Source of the DNA: Gemmatimonadota bacterium
GTDB lineage: Bacteria > Gemmatimonadota > Gemmatimonadetes > Gemmatimonadales > GWC2-71-9
NCBI GenBank assembly: GCA_003222135.1
Contig: QHUM01000057.1
Span: forward strand, 27,258 to 91,257
Reading direction: 5' to 3'
Length of the DNA: 64,000 nucleotides
A program made the position numbers and the translations under genes. Below the pieces are notes generated by a model that saw only the letters and a list, made by a program, of their open reading frames with translations, searched no databases and had not been told where the DNA came from. Below, in pieces: positions 49,204-57,843 of the stretch; position 1 is the stretch's first letter, and the number at the start of each line of letters is the position of its first letter.

Positions 49204-50603
49204 TCCGCCGCACGAAGATCGTCGTCACGCTCGGGCCCGCGACCGCGACGCCCGAGCGCATCGCCGGCCTGATCGAAGCGGGCGCCAATGTGATCCGCGT
49301 GAACGCGTCCCACGGCACGCCGGAGCTGCGGGCCGGGTGGATCGCCGCGACTCGGCGGGCGGCCGACTCCGCGGGCGTCCCGGTCGCGATCCTCGTCGAT
49401 CTCCAGGGCCCGCGCATCCGGGTCGGCGCGCTCGCCCAACCGCGCGTGCTGCGCGCGGGCGAGCAGGTCGTGTTCGCGCCCGAAGACGTGGCGCGAGGGG
49501 ACGAGCTGCCCACCACTTATCAGGATCTCGCCAAGGACGCGCGCGTGGGCGCGCGTGTGCTCCTGGACGACGGGTTGCTCTCGGTCGACGTGACCCGTAT
49601 CGCCGAGCCACGGGTCGAGGGCCGTGTGGTGGACGGCGGCACGCTGACGTCGCACAAAGGGATGAACCTGCCCGGGCTCCACGTCAGCGCGCCCGCCCTC
49701 ACGGACAAGGACCGGGAGGACGTCGGCCACGCCGTGGGGTGGGGCGTCGACTATGTCGCGCTGTCGTTCGTGCGCCGGGCGGACGACCTGGCCGAGCTGC
49801 GGCAGCTCGTGCCCCCGGGGATCAAGCTCGTCGCCAAGATCGAGAAGGCCGCGGCGCTCGACGACTTGGACGGAATCCTCCGGGCCTCCGATGCGGTGAT
49901 GGTAGCGCGCGGCGACCTCGGCGTGGAATTGCCGTTCGAAGAGGTGCCCGTGGTGCAGAAGCGCCTGATCCGCGAGGCGAACCGTCACGGCAAGCCGGTG
50001 ATCACGGCGACGCAGATGCTCGAGTCGATGGTCCATCACCCCCGCCCCACGCGCGCCGAGGCCTCGGACGTCGCGAACGCGATCCTCGACGGCACCGACG
50101 CCGTGATGCTGTCGGCCGAGACCGCGGTCGGGGAGTATCCGCTCGAGGCCGTCCGCGCGATGGATCGGATCATTCGGGAGATGGAGCGTCATCCGCTCGC
50201 CGTAGCGCGGGACGAGCGCCGCGTGCCGCCGGGGCAGGACGTGTCGGTGGAGGATGCGATCGCCATCGGCACGAGCGCCGTCGCGCGCATGCTCAAGACG
50301 CCGCTGATCGTCACCCTCACCAAGGGCGGGTTCACCGCCCGCAAGGTCGCGGCGCTCCGGCCGCCGATCCCCATCCTGGCGGTGACCACGGAGGCCCCCA
50401 CGTACCGCCAGCTCGCGCTCGTGTGGGGAGTCACCGCCGTCCTGGTGGACCACGTCCCGAGTTACGATGCGATGCTCGAGGTGGTGCGCGACCTCTTGCT
50501 CAAGCGCGGCTACGCGCGGGCCGGAGACCGCATCGTCATGACGGCGGGCGTGCCCTGGGAAGTGTCCGGCGCCACCAACCTGCTCAAGGTCGAGGTCGTC
50601 TGA
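49200..50603 (+). CDS. pyk: Pyruvate kinase
   Basis: 467 residues, converting phosphoenolpyruvate and ADP to pyruvate and ATP. It opens with RRTKIVVTLGPATATPERIA, then VIRVNASHGTPE, ILVDLQGPRIRVG, a beta-barrel B domain, the active-site block IKLVAKIEKAAAL, MVARGDLGVELPFEEVP, ITATQMLESMVHHPRPTRAE and the C-terminal allosteric domain (LIVTLTKGGFTARKVAALRP). GTG 49200 overlaps the sirtuin stop by 4 bases; the upstream open frame is a sirtuin shadow. Confidence 0.95.
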   Translation: MIRRTKIVVTLGPATATPERIAGLIEAGANVIRVNASHGTPELRAGWIAATRRAADSAGVPVAILVDLQGPRIRVGALAQPRVLRAGEQVVFAPEDVARGDELPTTYQDLAKDARVGARVLLDDGLLSVDVTRIAEPRVEGRVVDGGTLTSHKGMNLPGLHVSAPALTDKDREDVGHAVGWGVDYVALSFVRRADDLAELRQLVPPGIKLVAKIEKAAALDDLDGILRASDAVMVARGDLGVELPFEEVPVVQKRLIREANRHGKPVITATQMLESMVHHPRPTRAEASDVANAILDGTDAVMLSAETAVGEYPLEAVRAMDRIIREMERHPLAVARDERRVPPGQDVSVEDAIAIGTSAVARMLKTPLIVTLTKGGFTARKVAALRPPIPILAVTTEAPTYRQLALVWGVTAVLVDHVPSYDAMLEVVRDLLLKRGYARAGDRIVMTAGVPWEVSGATNLLKVEVV

Positions 50604-50604
50604 C

Positions 50605-51399
50605 GTGCGTCTCGTGTTCCTCGGGACGGGCACTTCCTACGGCGTGCCGCAGATCGGCTGCTCGTGCCGCACCTGCACCTCCGCCGACCCGCGGGACAAG
50701 CGCACCCGTACCGCCGCGCTGATCGAGTCGGGCGGCCGGCGACTGCTGATCGACACGCCCCCCGAGCTCCGCCTCCAGCTCGTGGCGGCGGGCGTGACGT
50801 CCCTCGACGGCGTGCTCTTCACCCACGCCCATGCCGACCACGTCCACGGTATCGACGACCTGCGCGCCTTCTCCGCGCGACAGCGGGGCCGCCTCCCCGT
50901 GTACGGGGCGGCAGCCACGCTGGCGGAGCTGGGGCGACGCTTCTCGTACATCTTCGACGCCGCGCCCGCCCAGCCGGGGACGAGCAAGCCCGAGCTCAGC
51001 GCCCACTCCCTCGAGCCGGACGCGGAGACCGAGATCGCGGGGCTGCGGATACGCGCGCTGGCGCTGCCTCACGGCGACCGCACCGTGCTGGGATATCGCA
51101 TCGGCCCCGTCGCCTACCTCACCGACGCGAAGGAGATCCCCGCGACGGCCCGGGCCCGGCTCGCGGGGCTCGAAGTCTTGGTGCTCAACGCGCTGTTGCC
51201 GCGCCCGCATCCGCTGCACCTGTCGATCCCCGAGGCCGTCGCGGCCGCGCTCGAGATCGGCGCGCGACGCACCTTTCTCACGCACCTCACCCACGACACG
51301 TCGCACGCGGAGCTGGCGGCGCGTTTGCCGGACGGTGTGGCGCCGGCGTACGATGGACTGGTGATCGACGTGGGCGCGGGGATGGGGTCGGGCTGGTGA
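50605..51399 (+). CDS. Metallo-beta-lactamase-fold hydrolase (PhnP-like)
   Basis: 264 residues. Metal-binding signature LFTHAHADHVHGIDDLRAF (HxHxDH), a further His in ALPHGDRTVLGY, Asp in VAYLTDAKEIP and the C-terminal His in TFLTHLTHDTSH. The N-terminal Cys-rich insert GVPQIGCSCRTCTSADPRDK is characteristic of the PhnP group of cyclic phosphodiesterases. GTG 50605 starts one base after the pyk stop. The substrate is probably a cyclic phosphate or nucleotide, by family only. Confidence 0.88.
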   Translation: MRLVFLGTGTSYGVPQIGCSCRTCTSADPRDKRTRTAALIESGGRRLLIDTPPELRLQLVAAGVTSLDGVLFTHAHADHVHGIDDLRAFSARQRGRLPVYGAAATLAELGRRFSYIFDAAPAQPGTSKPELSAHSLEPDAETEIAGLRIRALALPHGDRTVLGYRIGPVAYLTDAKEIPATARARLAGLEVLVLNALLPRPHPLHLSIPEAVAAALEIGARRTFLTHLTHDTSHAELAARLPDGVAPAYDGLVIDVGAGMGSGW

Positions 51400-51416
51400 T
51401 GGGCACGGCTGCGGTC

Positions 51417-51422
51417 TAAATT
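51417..51422 (+). promoter_or_regulatory. -10-like box TAAATT before the class II aldolase gene
   Basis: TAAATTCGAC matches the recurring TAAnTT motif. An AGGAGG ribosome site follows at 51430-51435, before ATG 51443. Confidence 0.35.
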
Positions 51423-51442
51423 CGACGCCAGGAGGGCCTCTC

Positions 51443-52819
51443 ATGTCGAACGATCACGCAGCGACGCTGCGACGGTTCCAAAATCCGACGGTGCGCCAGA
51501 GCGCCGCGCTGGACGCTCTCGTGCACCAGGCCGTGTTCGGGTCCGGGCCCGAGCGGGAGCAGGCCCGGTGGCTCATCTGGGAGATCGGGCAGCACGCCGG
51601 TGTGCGCCCCGCCTCGATCCATGAGCTGTACCTGGCGCGGGGGCGGGGGGAAGTCGCACCGTTCACTACGCCCGCGATGAACGTGCGGGTGCTGGCCTAC
51701 GACACCGCCCGCGCGGTGTTCCGGGCGGCGAAGCGGCTCGACGTCGGCGCCCTGATCTGCGAGATCGCCCGCAGTGAGATCGGCTACACCGAACAGCGGC
51801 CGGCCGAGTACGTCGCCGTGATGACCGCGGCGGCGCTGCGAGAAGGCTTCACCGGGCCGCTCTTCATTCAGGGCGACCACGTGCAGGTCAACGCCAAGAA
51901 GTACGCGGCCGACCCCGAGACCGAGCTTCAGGCGCTGCGTACGCTGATCGAAGAGGAGCTGCACGCCGGCTTCTACAATATCGACGTCGACACCTCGACG
52001 CTCGTAGACCTCTCCCAGAAGACGCTCGACGAGCAGCAGCGCGTGAATTACGAGCGCGCGGCCGAGTTTACCCGGTTCATCCGCGACCGCGAGCCGGAGG
52101 GCGTGACGGTGTCCGTGGGCGCGGAGATCGGCGAGGTGGGCGGCAAGAACTCCGACGTGCACGAGCTGAAGGCGTTCATGGAAGGGTACAACCGCACCCT
52201 GAAGCGACTCGGCCCCTACGCCGGGATCAGCAAGATCTCCGTCCAGACCGGGACGAGCCACGGCGGCGTGGTGCTCGCGGACGGCTCGATCGCGAAAGTA
52301 CAGCTGGATCTGGAAGCGTTGCAGGCGCTGTCGCGGGACGCGCGCGCCACCTACGGCTTGGGCGGTGCCGTGCAGCACGGTGCGTCCACCCTGCCCGCCG
52401 AGGCGTTCGGTCGCTTCCCGGCGTGCGAGGCGATCGAGATCCACCTGGCCACGAACTTTCAGAATATCGTGTTCGACCATCCGAAGCTGCCGGCCGAGCT
52501 GCGGGGCGAGATCAACGAATGGGTCAAGACCGAGTGCAAGGATGAGTGGAAGAAGGGCGACACCGAGCAGCAGTTCATCTACAAAGCCCGCAAGAAGGCG
52601 ATCGGGCCCTTCAAGCGGCGGCTGTGGGATCTGCCCGCCGCCGTGCGCGACGCCGTGGCGGCCGACTTGGAGAAGACGTTCGCCTTTCTGTTCGAGCAGC
52701 TGCGCGTCACCCACACGCGCGCCATCGTCGACCGCGTCGTCCGGCCGCCGCTGCAATCGCATGCACAGCCGCGCGCCGTGGCGGTCGCCGCCCCGGACGA
52801 TCTGGAGGCGGGGGAGTGA
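51443..52819 (+). CDS. Class II (zinc) fructose-bisphosphate aldolase-like protein
   Basis: 458 residues, larger than the usual 300-350. The aldolase core shows the zinc/catalytic motif FIQGDHVQVNA, VDTSTLVDLS, GAEIGEVGGKNSDVHE, the second zinc His in SVQTGTSHGGVV and the third in GGAVQHGASTLP. The N-terminal extension (to about residue 75) and a C-terminal helical region (KARKKAIGPFKRRLWDLP and on) are extra. It may act in glycolysis next to pyruvate kinase, but a related sugar-phosphate substrate is equally possible. It has a good AGGAGG site and overlaps the next gene by 4 bases. Confidence 0.82.
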   Translation: MSNDHAATLRRFQNPTVRQSAALDALVHQAVFGSGPEREQARWLIWEIGQHAGVRPASIHELYLARGRGEVAPFTTPAMNVRVLAYDTARAVFRAAKRLDVGALICEIARSEIGYTEQRPAEYVAVMTAAALREGFTGPLFIQGDHVQVNAKKYAADPETELQALRTLIEEELHAGFYNIDVDTSTLVDLSQKTLDEQQRVNYERAAEFTRFIRDREPEGVTVSVGAEIGEVGGKNSDVHELKAFMEGYNRTLKRLGPYAGISKISVQTGTSHGGVVLADGSIAKVQLDLEALQALSRDARATYGLGGAVQHGASTLPAEAFGRFPACEAIEIHLATNFQNIVFDHPKLPAELRGEINEWVKTECKDEWKKGDTEQQFIYKARKKAIGPFKRRLWDLPAAVRDAVAADLEKTFAFLFEQLRVTHTRAIVDRVVRPPLQSHAQPRAVAVAAPDDLEAGE

Positions 52820-53127
52820 GCGAGCGCGGCGCCGGGTTCGGGTCCTTCCTGCTCGGTCTCGGGATCGGGGCCGTCGTGGGCTTCCTGTTCGCTCCCGAGG
52901 GCGAGGCGACCCGTGGCAAGCTGGCGGGCAGGCTGCGCGGCCTGCGGGACCTGGCGAGCGAGAAGGTGGACGAGCTCGGCCAGCTGCTCGAGACCGACGA
53001 CGACGCCGACGCGCCTTCCCCCACTGCCCGCGAAGCGCTCGAGCGCCGTCTCACCGAGGCGAAGCGCAGCCGTCGCGGCGCCAAGGCGCTCCCCCGCGCT
53101 GCGGAGGAGGACGAGCCGGTCGCGTGA
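52816..53127 (+). CDS. YtxH-like small membrane protein
   Basis: 103 residues. A glycine-zipper membrane helix (GSFLLGLGIGAVVGFLFAPE) is followed by the typical GEATRGKLAGRLRGLRDLA amphipathic helix and a charged tail. YtxH-domain proteins are stress-associated and of uncertain function. GTG 52816 overlaps the aldolase stop and the stop overlaps the YihY GTG, both by 4 bases; the longer upstream frame is a shadow. Confidence 0.8.
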   Translation: MSERGAGFGSFLLGLGIGAVVGFLFAPEGEATRGKLAGRLRGLRDLASEKVDELGQLLETDDDADAPSPTAREALERRLTEAKRSRRGAKALPRAAEEDEPVA

Positions 53128-54017
53128 AGGGCGACGGCGGGTGGCATCGGTCGGTGATCGGCGTCGTCCGCCGCACGCTCGAGGCGGCCTACGAGGACAA
53201 CATCCCGTTTCTCGCGAGCGCCTTGTCGTTCGACCTGCTGCTCACCGTCATTCCCTTCGTCGCCCTCCTGCTCGCGGTCGTGGGCTCGCTGGTCCAGCAC
53301 CAGGTCACCACCCAGCAAGTCGATCTGCACGAGCTGCTGGCGCGCTTCCTCCCCACCACTCCGGGCGGAGGCACGGACCGGGCGTTCCAGGCCGTCGAGA
53401 GCGCGCTGAGCGGCGTCGTGCGCCAGCGCGGCCGGCTGACCGCGTTCGGCCTGCCGTTGTTCGTGTGGTTCTCGTCCCGCCTGTTCGGCGGCTTGCGGGC
53501 GGCGCTCAACGAGGTGTTCGACACCGACGAGCAGCGGCCGTGGCCGGTCGCGAAGCTGCTCGACCTCGCCATGGTGCTCGGCACCGGTGCCCTGCTCGTC
53601 CTGAGCGGGCTCGTCGCGGCCTGGGAGGCGGGCAACGCGGCGCTCATGAGCACGTCGAGCTTCGCGCTCGACTGGCTGTGGCGCTTCGGCCTCGAGACCG
53701 CGGCGTTCGCCGCCGGCGTGCTGTTGTTCTTCGGCGTCTTCAAGCTGCTCCCCAGCCGGCGGATTCACTGGCGCACGGCGCTGGTCGCGGCGGTCTTCTG
53801 CTCGCTCGGTTTCGAGGTGGCGAAACGGCTCTACGCGCTCTACGTGATACGTTTCGCGACGCTCGATCGCCTCGCTTCGGACGCCAACGTCGTGGCCCTC
53901 GCCCTGTTCCTGCTGTGGGTGTACTACACCGCCTACCTCTTCCTGCTGGGCGGCGAAGTGGCCGAGACGTACGACCTGATGCGCATGCGACGCTCGCAGC
54001 GCGTGCAGCTGGGGTGA
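53124..54017 (+). CDS. YihY/BrkB-family inner-membrane protein
   Basis: 297 residues with about six helices. Family blocks are NIPFLASALSFDLLLTVIPF, a helix FGLPLFVWFSSRLFGGLRAA with LNEVFDTDEQRPWPVAKLLD, RRIHWRTALVAAVFCSLGFE and the end FLLWVYYTAYLFLLGGEVAE. Despite the old 'ribonuclease BN' label this family is a membrane protein of unknown activity. GTG 53124 and its stop are coupled to the neighbours by GTGA overlaps. Confidence 0.9.
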   Translation: MKGDGGWHRSVIGVVRRTLEAAYEDNIPFLASALSFDLLLTVIPFVALLLAVVGSLVQHQVTTQQVDLHELLARFLPTTPGGGTDRAFQAVESALSGVVRQRGRLTAFGLPLFVWFSSRLFGGLRAALNEVFDTDEQRPWPVAKLLDLAMVLGTGALLVLSGLVAAWEAGNAALMSTSSFALDWLWRFGLETAAFAAGVLLFFGVFKLLPSRRIHWRTALVAAVFCSLGFEVAKRLYALYVIRFATLDRLASDANVVALALFLLWVYYTAYLFLLGGEVAETYDLMRMRRSQRVQLG

Positions 54018-55051
54018 CCGCGACCCGCCCGATCGACCTACGGAGCGACACGGTGACGCAGCCGTCGCCCGCGATGCGCCGTGCCATGGCCGATGCCCTA
54101 GTCGGCGACGACGTCCTGGACGGCGACCCGACCACCCGCCGCCTCGAGCGGCGCGTCGCCGAGCTGCTCGGCCAGGACGACGCGCTGTTCTTCCCATCGG
54201 GGACGCAGGCGAATCAGACCGGGATCGCCCTGCTCACGCGGCCCGGAACGGAGCTCGTAGTCGAGGCGAACGCGCACCTGGTGCACTACGAGCTCGCCGG
54301 CGTCGCGGCGAACTGGGGCGTGCAGATCCGGCCCGTGGCGACGCCCGACGGCCGGCTGACCGGAGAGCTGGTGCGCGACGCGCTGCGCCCCGCGTCCCCC
54401 CATGTGCCGCGCGTCGGCGCCGTTGCGGCGGAGAACACCCACAACGCCGCGGGGGGGAAGGTGATGCCCCCCGCCGTTATGGCTGGCATCGTCACCGTCG
54501 CGCAGCAGGCGAAGCTTCCCGTCCACCTGGACGGCGCCCGGCTGTGGAACGCCGCTGCCGCACTCGGTGTCCCGCTCGCCCAGCTCGCTCGGGGCACGGC
54601 CACCGTGATGGTCAGTTTCTCGAAGGGACTCGGTTGTCCGGTCGGGTCGTGCCTGGCGTTCGCCGCGCACCACCGCGCGCTCGCCTGGGAGATCCGCAAG
54701 CGCCTGGGCGGGGGGATGCGACAGTCAGGGATCCTCGCTGCCGCTGCGCTCCACGCGTTGGACTGCAACCTCGGCCGCCTCGCCCTGGACCATGAGAACG
54801 CGAAGCTCCTCGCGGAGCGCCTGTCCGACTGTCCGACCCTCCGACCATCCGCCCCGGAGACGAACATCGTGATGCTCGATCTCGTCCGCGAGGCGGACAC
54901 GGCGGACAGCGTGATCCCGCGGCTCGCGCAGGCGGGCGTGCTGCTCGTGCCGTTCGGCGCGCGGCGGCTGCGCGCGGTGACGCACCTCGATGTGAGCCGC
55001 CAGGATGTCGAGCGTGCCGCCGGCGTGATCGAGCGCGTCCTGGCGGGATGA
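54014..55051 (+). CDS. ltaE: Low-specificity L-threonine aldolase (PLP)
   Basis: 345 residues, fold-type I PLP enzyme splitting threonine to glycine and acetaldehyde. It begins IDLRSDTVTQPSPAMRRAMA; then GDDVLDGDPTTRRLERRVAE, FFPSGTQANQTGIALL, LPVHLDGARLWNAAAALG, and the PLP lysine in VMVSFSKGLGCPVGSCLA. GTG 54014 overlaps the YihY stop by 4 bases. It is the last gene of the aldolase-YtxH-YihY-threonine aldolase chain. Confidence 0.92.
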   Translation: MTATRPIDLRSDTVTQPSPAMRRAMADALVGDDVLDGDPTTRRLERRVAELLGQDDALFFPSGTQANQTGIALLTRPGTELVVEANAHLVHYELAGVAANWGVQIRPVATPDGRLTGELVRDALRPASPHVPRVGAVAAENTHNAAGGKVMPPAVMAGIVTVAQQAKLPVHLDGARLWNAAAALGVPLAQLARGTATVMVSFSKGLGCPVGSCLAFAAHHRALAWEIRKRLGGGMRQSGILAAAALHALDCNLGRLALDHENAKLLAERLSDCPTLRPSAPETNIVMLDLVREADTADSVIPRLAQAGVLLVPFGARRLRAVTHLDVSRQDVERAAGVIERVLAG

Positions 55052-55085
55052 GCGGTCCGCTGCGCCGCTCGTTATTTTGGGATCG

Positions 55086-56656
55086 ATGAGCGCGGACGCT
55101 CCACTCCGGAAGGCGATCCCGCTCGCCCAATCCATCCTGTGGAGTCCCACTCCTGCGCCGGGCACCGGAGGAGGGGGACGAGGAGGGGGGCGGCCGGGCA
55201 ACATCCCGTTCCCTATCTTCCTCGCACAATCCGCCCTCGCGGCCGTCCGCGAGCACCTCGCCACAGCGCCCCCGCCGGGGCAGGGGATTCTAGGCTTCCT
55301 CGTCGGTGATCTGTGCGAGTGCCCCGATACCAACGTCTCGTATCTCATCATCGATGCGGCGCTGCGCTTGAGCCAGCCGATCTACGGCGACCGCACCACC
55401 GATGTCGTGACCCGTATCTGGGATCGGATCGCGTCGCAAGTCGAGGAGACCAAGGGTCATCTCATCGGCTGGTACCACACCCATGCGCCGCTGCCGGTCT
55501 CCATGTCGGCTCACGACATCGAGACGCACGAGCACTATTTCGCGGAGCCGTGGCAGGTCGCCCTCGTGCTGGGGAGCGACCCCGATGGCCATCCCGCTGG
55601 TGGTTTCTTTCGGGCCGGCACCGACGAGGCCTGGGCCACGACGGTGCTGCCGTTTTACGAGCTCTTGAGCGAAGAATCGTTCCGCCCCGGTGGCAAGAAG
55701 CGCTCGTTTGTGGCGTGGACGAACTATCGCGCCTACAACCCGCTCGCCGATCGACCGTTTCGGACACCGCCCAAGCAGGCCGAACCAGAGTCGGAGCCTC
55801 CAGAGCCGAGGGCTCCAGAGGCGGAGGCTCCGGAGCCGGAACCGGAAGAACCCGTGTCCCCCCCTCCACCCCCCCCAGAGCCGCCGCCCAGGGCGCAGGC
55901 GCCGAAATCGGACGAGCTCGTGTTCTTGACGTCCGCCGAAGACTTCGCGTCGGCGCCGCCACGCGGCGCGCGTCCGGCGCCGCGTCCCGCCCCGCCCCCC
56001 CCGCCCGCCCCGCCCCCCCCGAGGAGGGGGACGGGGACGAGCACCAAGCGACGGAGCCGTGGCCCGAGCCCGCGGTCGAGGAGGAGCCTGCGGCGCCCGT
56101 GCGCCCGGCGCGGGCCGCGCGAGGACGGCGAGCGAGACGGATACGGTGGGGACGCTGGGGTCTCGTGTTCGGCATCCTCCTGATCGGGACTGCGGGCAGC
56201 TTGTACGTGTGGCTGAACGGCGTCCCCGCACTGCCGCCGCTGCCCCGGTTGCCAACCATCCCGTTCCTCAGGAAGTCCCAGACGAGCGTGCCGCCCCGCC
56301 CCCGCCGCTCGGTGCCGACGCCACGGCAACCAGCCGCAAAGCCGCAGGCGAACCCGGCGCCCCCGGTAGCGACTTCACGCGCGCCGGTCACCCGCCTCGA
56401 CCAGGTCGCGGACGAGCTCGCAACGGCGGTGCGCAGCTTCAGCGACCGCGCGGCGCTGTTCGACCGACGGCAGTTTACCTGCGACGGACTCGCGCGCGGC
56501 CTCCTCGCCGTCGAAGCTCGCTGGCTGAGCTACAGCACGGCTCGCCGCGCCTCCGGCATACTGGATCCGACGCACACGATGCGGGACCAGACACTGTACG
56601 CGGGTGTGGATTCAGCGGAGCGCCGCTTCGAGAAGTCGGGATGCCAGCGGCCCTAG
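55086..56656 (+). CDS. JAMM/MPN-domain membrane protein, module copy 1 (frameshifted at poly-C)
   Basis: From ATG 55086 a cytoplasmic MPN-like domain (about residues 30-215) has GWYHTH (H131, H133) and SAHD (S141, D144), the JAMM zinc spacing; the usual Glu before 'GxLxG' is not evident (GILGFLVG). A Pro/Glu-rich linker follows. Within C8 tracts (55995-56031) the frame is lost and this frame stops at 56183. One additional C would restore it, giving a membrane helix (GLVFGILLIGTAGSLYVWL) and a C-terminal domain with FTCDGLARGLLAVEARWLSY and KSGCQRP, ending at TAG 56656. The intact paralogue at 57844 has exactly this layout. Confidence 0.72.
55995..56031 (+). repeat. Two C8 tracts in the JAMM gene
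   Basis: Two runs of eight C separated by G-interrupted C sequence, in the Pro-rich linker. The reading frame changes here. Possible phase-variable tract or sequencing/assembly indel. Confidence 0.7.
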
Positions 56657-57705
56657 CCCGTCATTTCACCTGCGTCTCTCTGCTGCTCCTCGCCGGCGCC
56701 GGCCGGCTACCCGGGCAGAGCGTGGGCAGTGAGCCGCTCCGCAAGACCGATCTGGTACGCATGCTCACGGTCGGCACCATCGCGTCGCAGGAGCTCGCCG
56801 CGCTCGTGCACCGCAACTGTCTGAGCTTCGCCCCAACGGAGCGGGACCGCGCCGATCTCGTGTCGCTGGGCGCGGACACAGCCCTGTTGCGCGCGCTCGA
56901 TGGCTGCGCGCGGCGGGCAGCGCCCACGCGACCCGCGCCGGGCCGCGGTGCGGCGCACCCACGCCCGCCCCTCACTCGGCGGCAGCCGGCGGCGGGCACT
57001 GCGCAGCGGATCGTTGCACCCCCGCCCGTCGCCGCCCCCGCCCCCGCCCCCGCGTCCGCTACCTCGCCCCGCGCTCCCTTGTCGACGACGGCCACGGGGT
57101 TCGTCCTGGGTGTGGGGCAGCACGGCTCGGTCGGCACGCGGCCCGCACTACCCCTGGTGTTCCAGGTCCGTGACACGGCAGGGACACCGGTGGCGGGCGA
57201 AGGCGTGACCCTGGGCGTCACCAACGGGCAGCTGGGTGCCACCCGCGCTGTGACCGATTCGAGCGGTCGCATGAGCGTGGACCTGACCCTCGGTCCCAAG
57301 GCCGGCGCCACCGTGGTCCGCGCCACAGTCCGGGCATTGATACGCGAGGCCACGCTGTACCCGGAGCCTGGTGCCACCGTGCGACTGATGCTTCGGTGTG
57401 GCGACACGCCGCTCGATCGGAGGATCTCTTTCATGCTTGATTCCCCCGTCATCTTCCGCGTGACCGGTCAGGACGCGTTCGGGAACGCGGTGCTGGTGCC
57501 GCAAGTCGCCGCTGCGACGGGAGACAAGGGCATCCTGCGGGTCGACTACGCCGGCGGCGATAGCCTGGGGGGGATCGTGCGGGTCACACCGGCTGAGCCC
57601 GGCTCGACGAGTCTCGTTATCGTCGGGTCCGGCCATCGGGAAGACCTGACCGCCGTGGTGTTGCAAAACCGCGACAGTGGCGCGTCGTGTGCCCGACCGG
57701 CTTGA
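56641..57705 (+). CDS. Secreted Ig-like (Big/invasin-type) protein, module copy 1
   Basis: 354 residues. ATG 56641 overlaps the JAMM gene by 16 bases. A signal peptide (HFTCVSLLLLAGAGRLPGQ) precedes a small helical domain, EPLRKTDLVRMLTVGTIASQ..LVHRNCLSFAPTERDRADLV..GADTALL, with two cysteines. A Pro/Ala-rich linker follows, then beta-sandwich repeats: PLVFQVRDTAGTPVAGEGVT, TDSSGRMSVDLTLG and VIFRVTGQDAFGNAVLVPQV. The RNCLSFxPTxRDxxDLxxLGAD motif is shared with the gene at 59070. It may interact with the extracytoplasmic tail of its partner. Function unknown. Confidence 0.78.
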   Translation: MPAALARHFTCVSLLLLAGAGRLPGQSVGSEPLRKTDLVRMLTVGTIASQELAALVHRNCLSFAPTERDRADLVSLGADTALLRALDGCARRAAPTRPAPGRGAAHPRPPLTRRQPAAGTAQRIVAPPPVAAPAPAPASATSPRAPLSTTATGFVLGVGQHGSVGTRPALPLVFQVRDTAGTPVAGEGVTLGVTNGQLGATRAVTDSSGRMSVDLTLGPKAGATVVRATVRALIREATLYPEPGATVRLMLRCGDTPLDRRISFMLDSPVIFRVTGQDAFGNAVLVPQVAAATGDKGILRVDYAGGDSLGGIVRVTPAEPGSTSLVIVGSGHREDLTAVVLQNRDSGASCARPA

Positions 57706-57843
57706 AAGCAGGTCCCGGCTGAGCGGCACGTCGGGTGCGTCCGGCGGAGCCGTTAACTGTCGGGTCACCATACGGTTGTCGCCCATGGCCGACCGGCGGG
57801 TTCCGGGCACGTAGGGCCGACGCCGCGGCGAGGAAGTTGCAGC

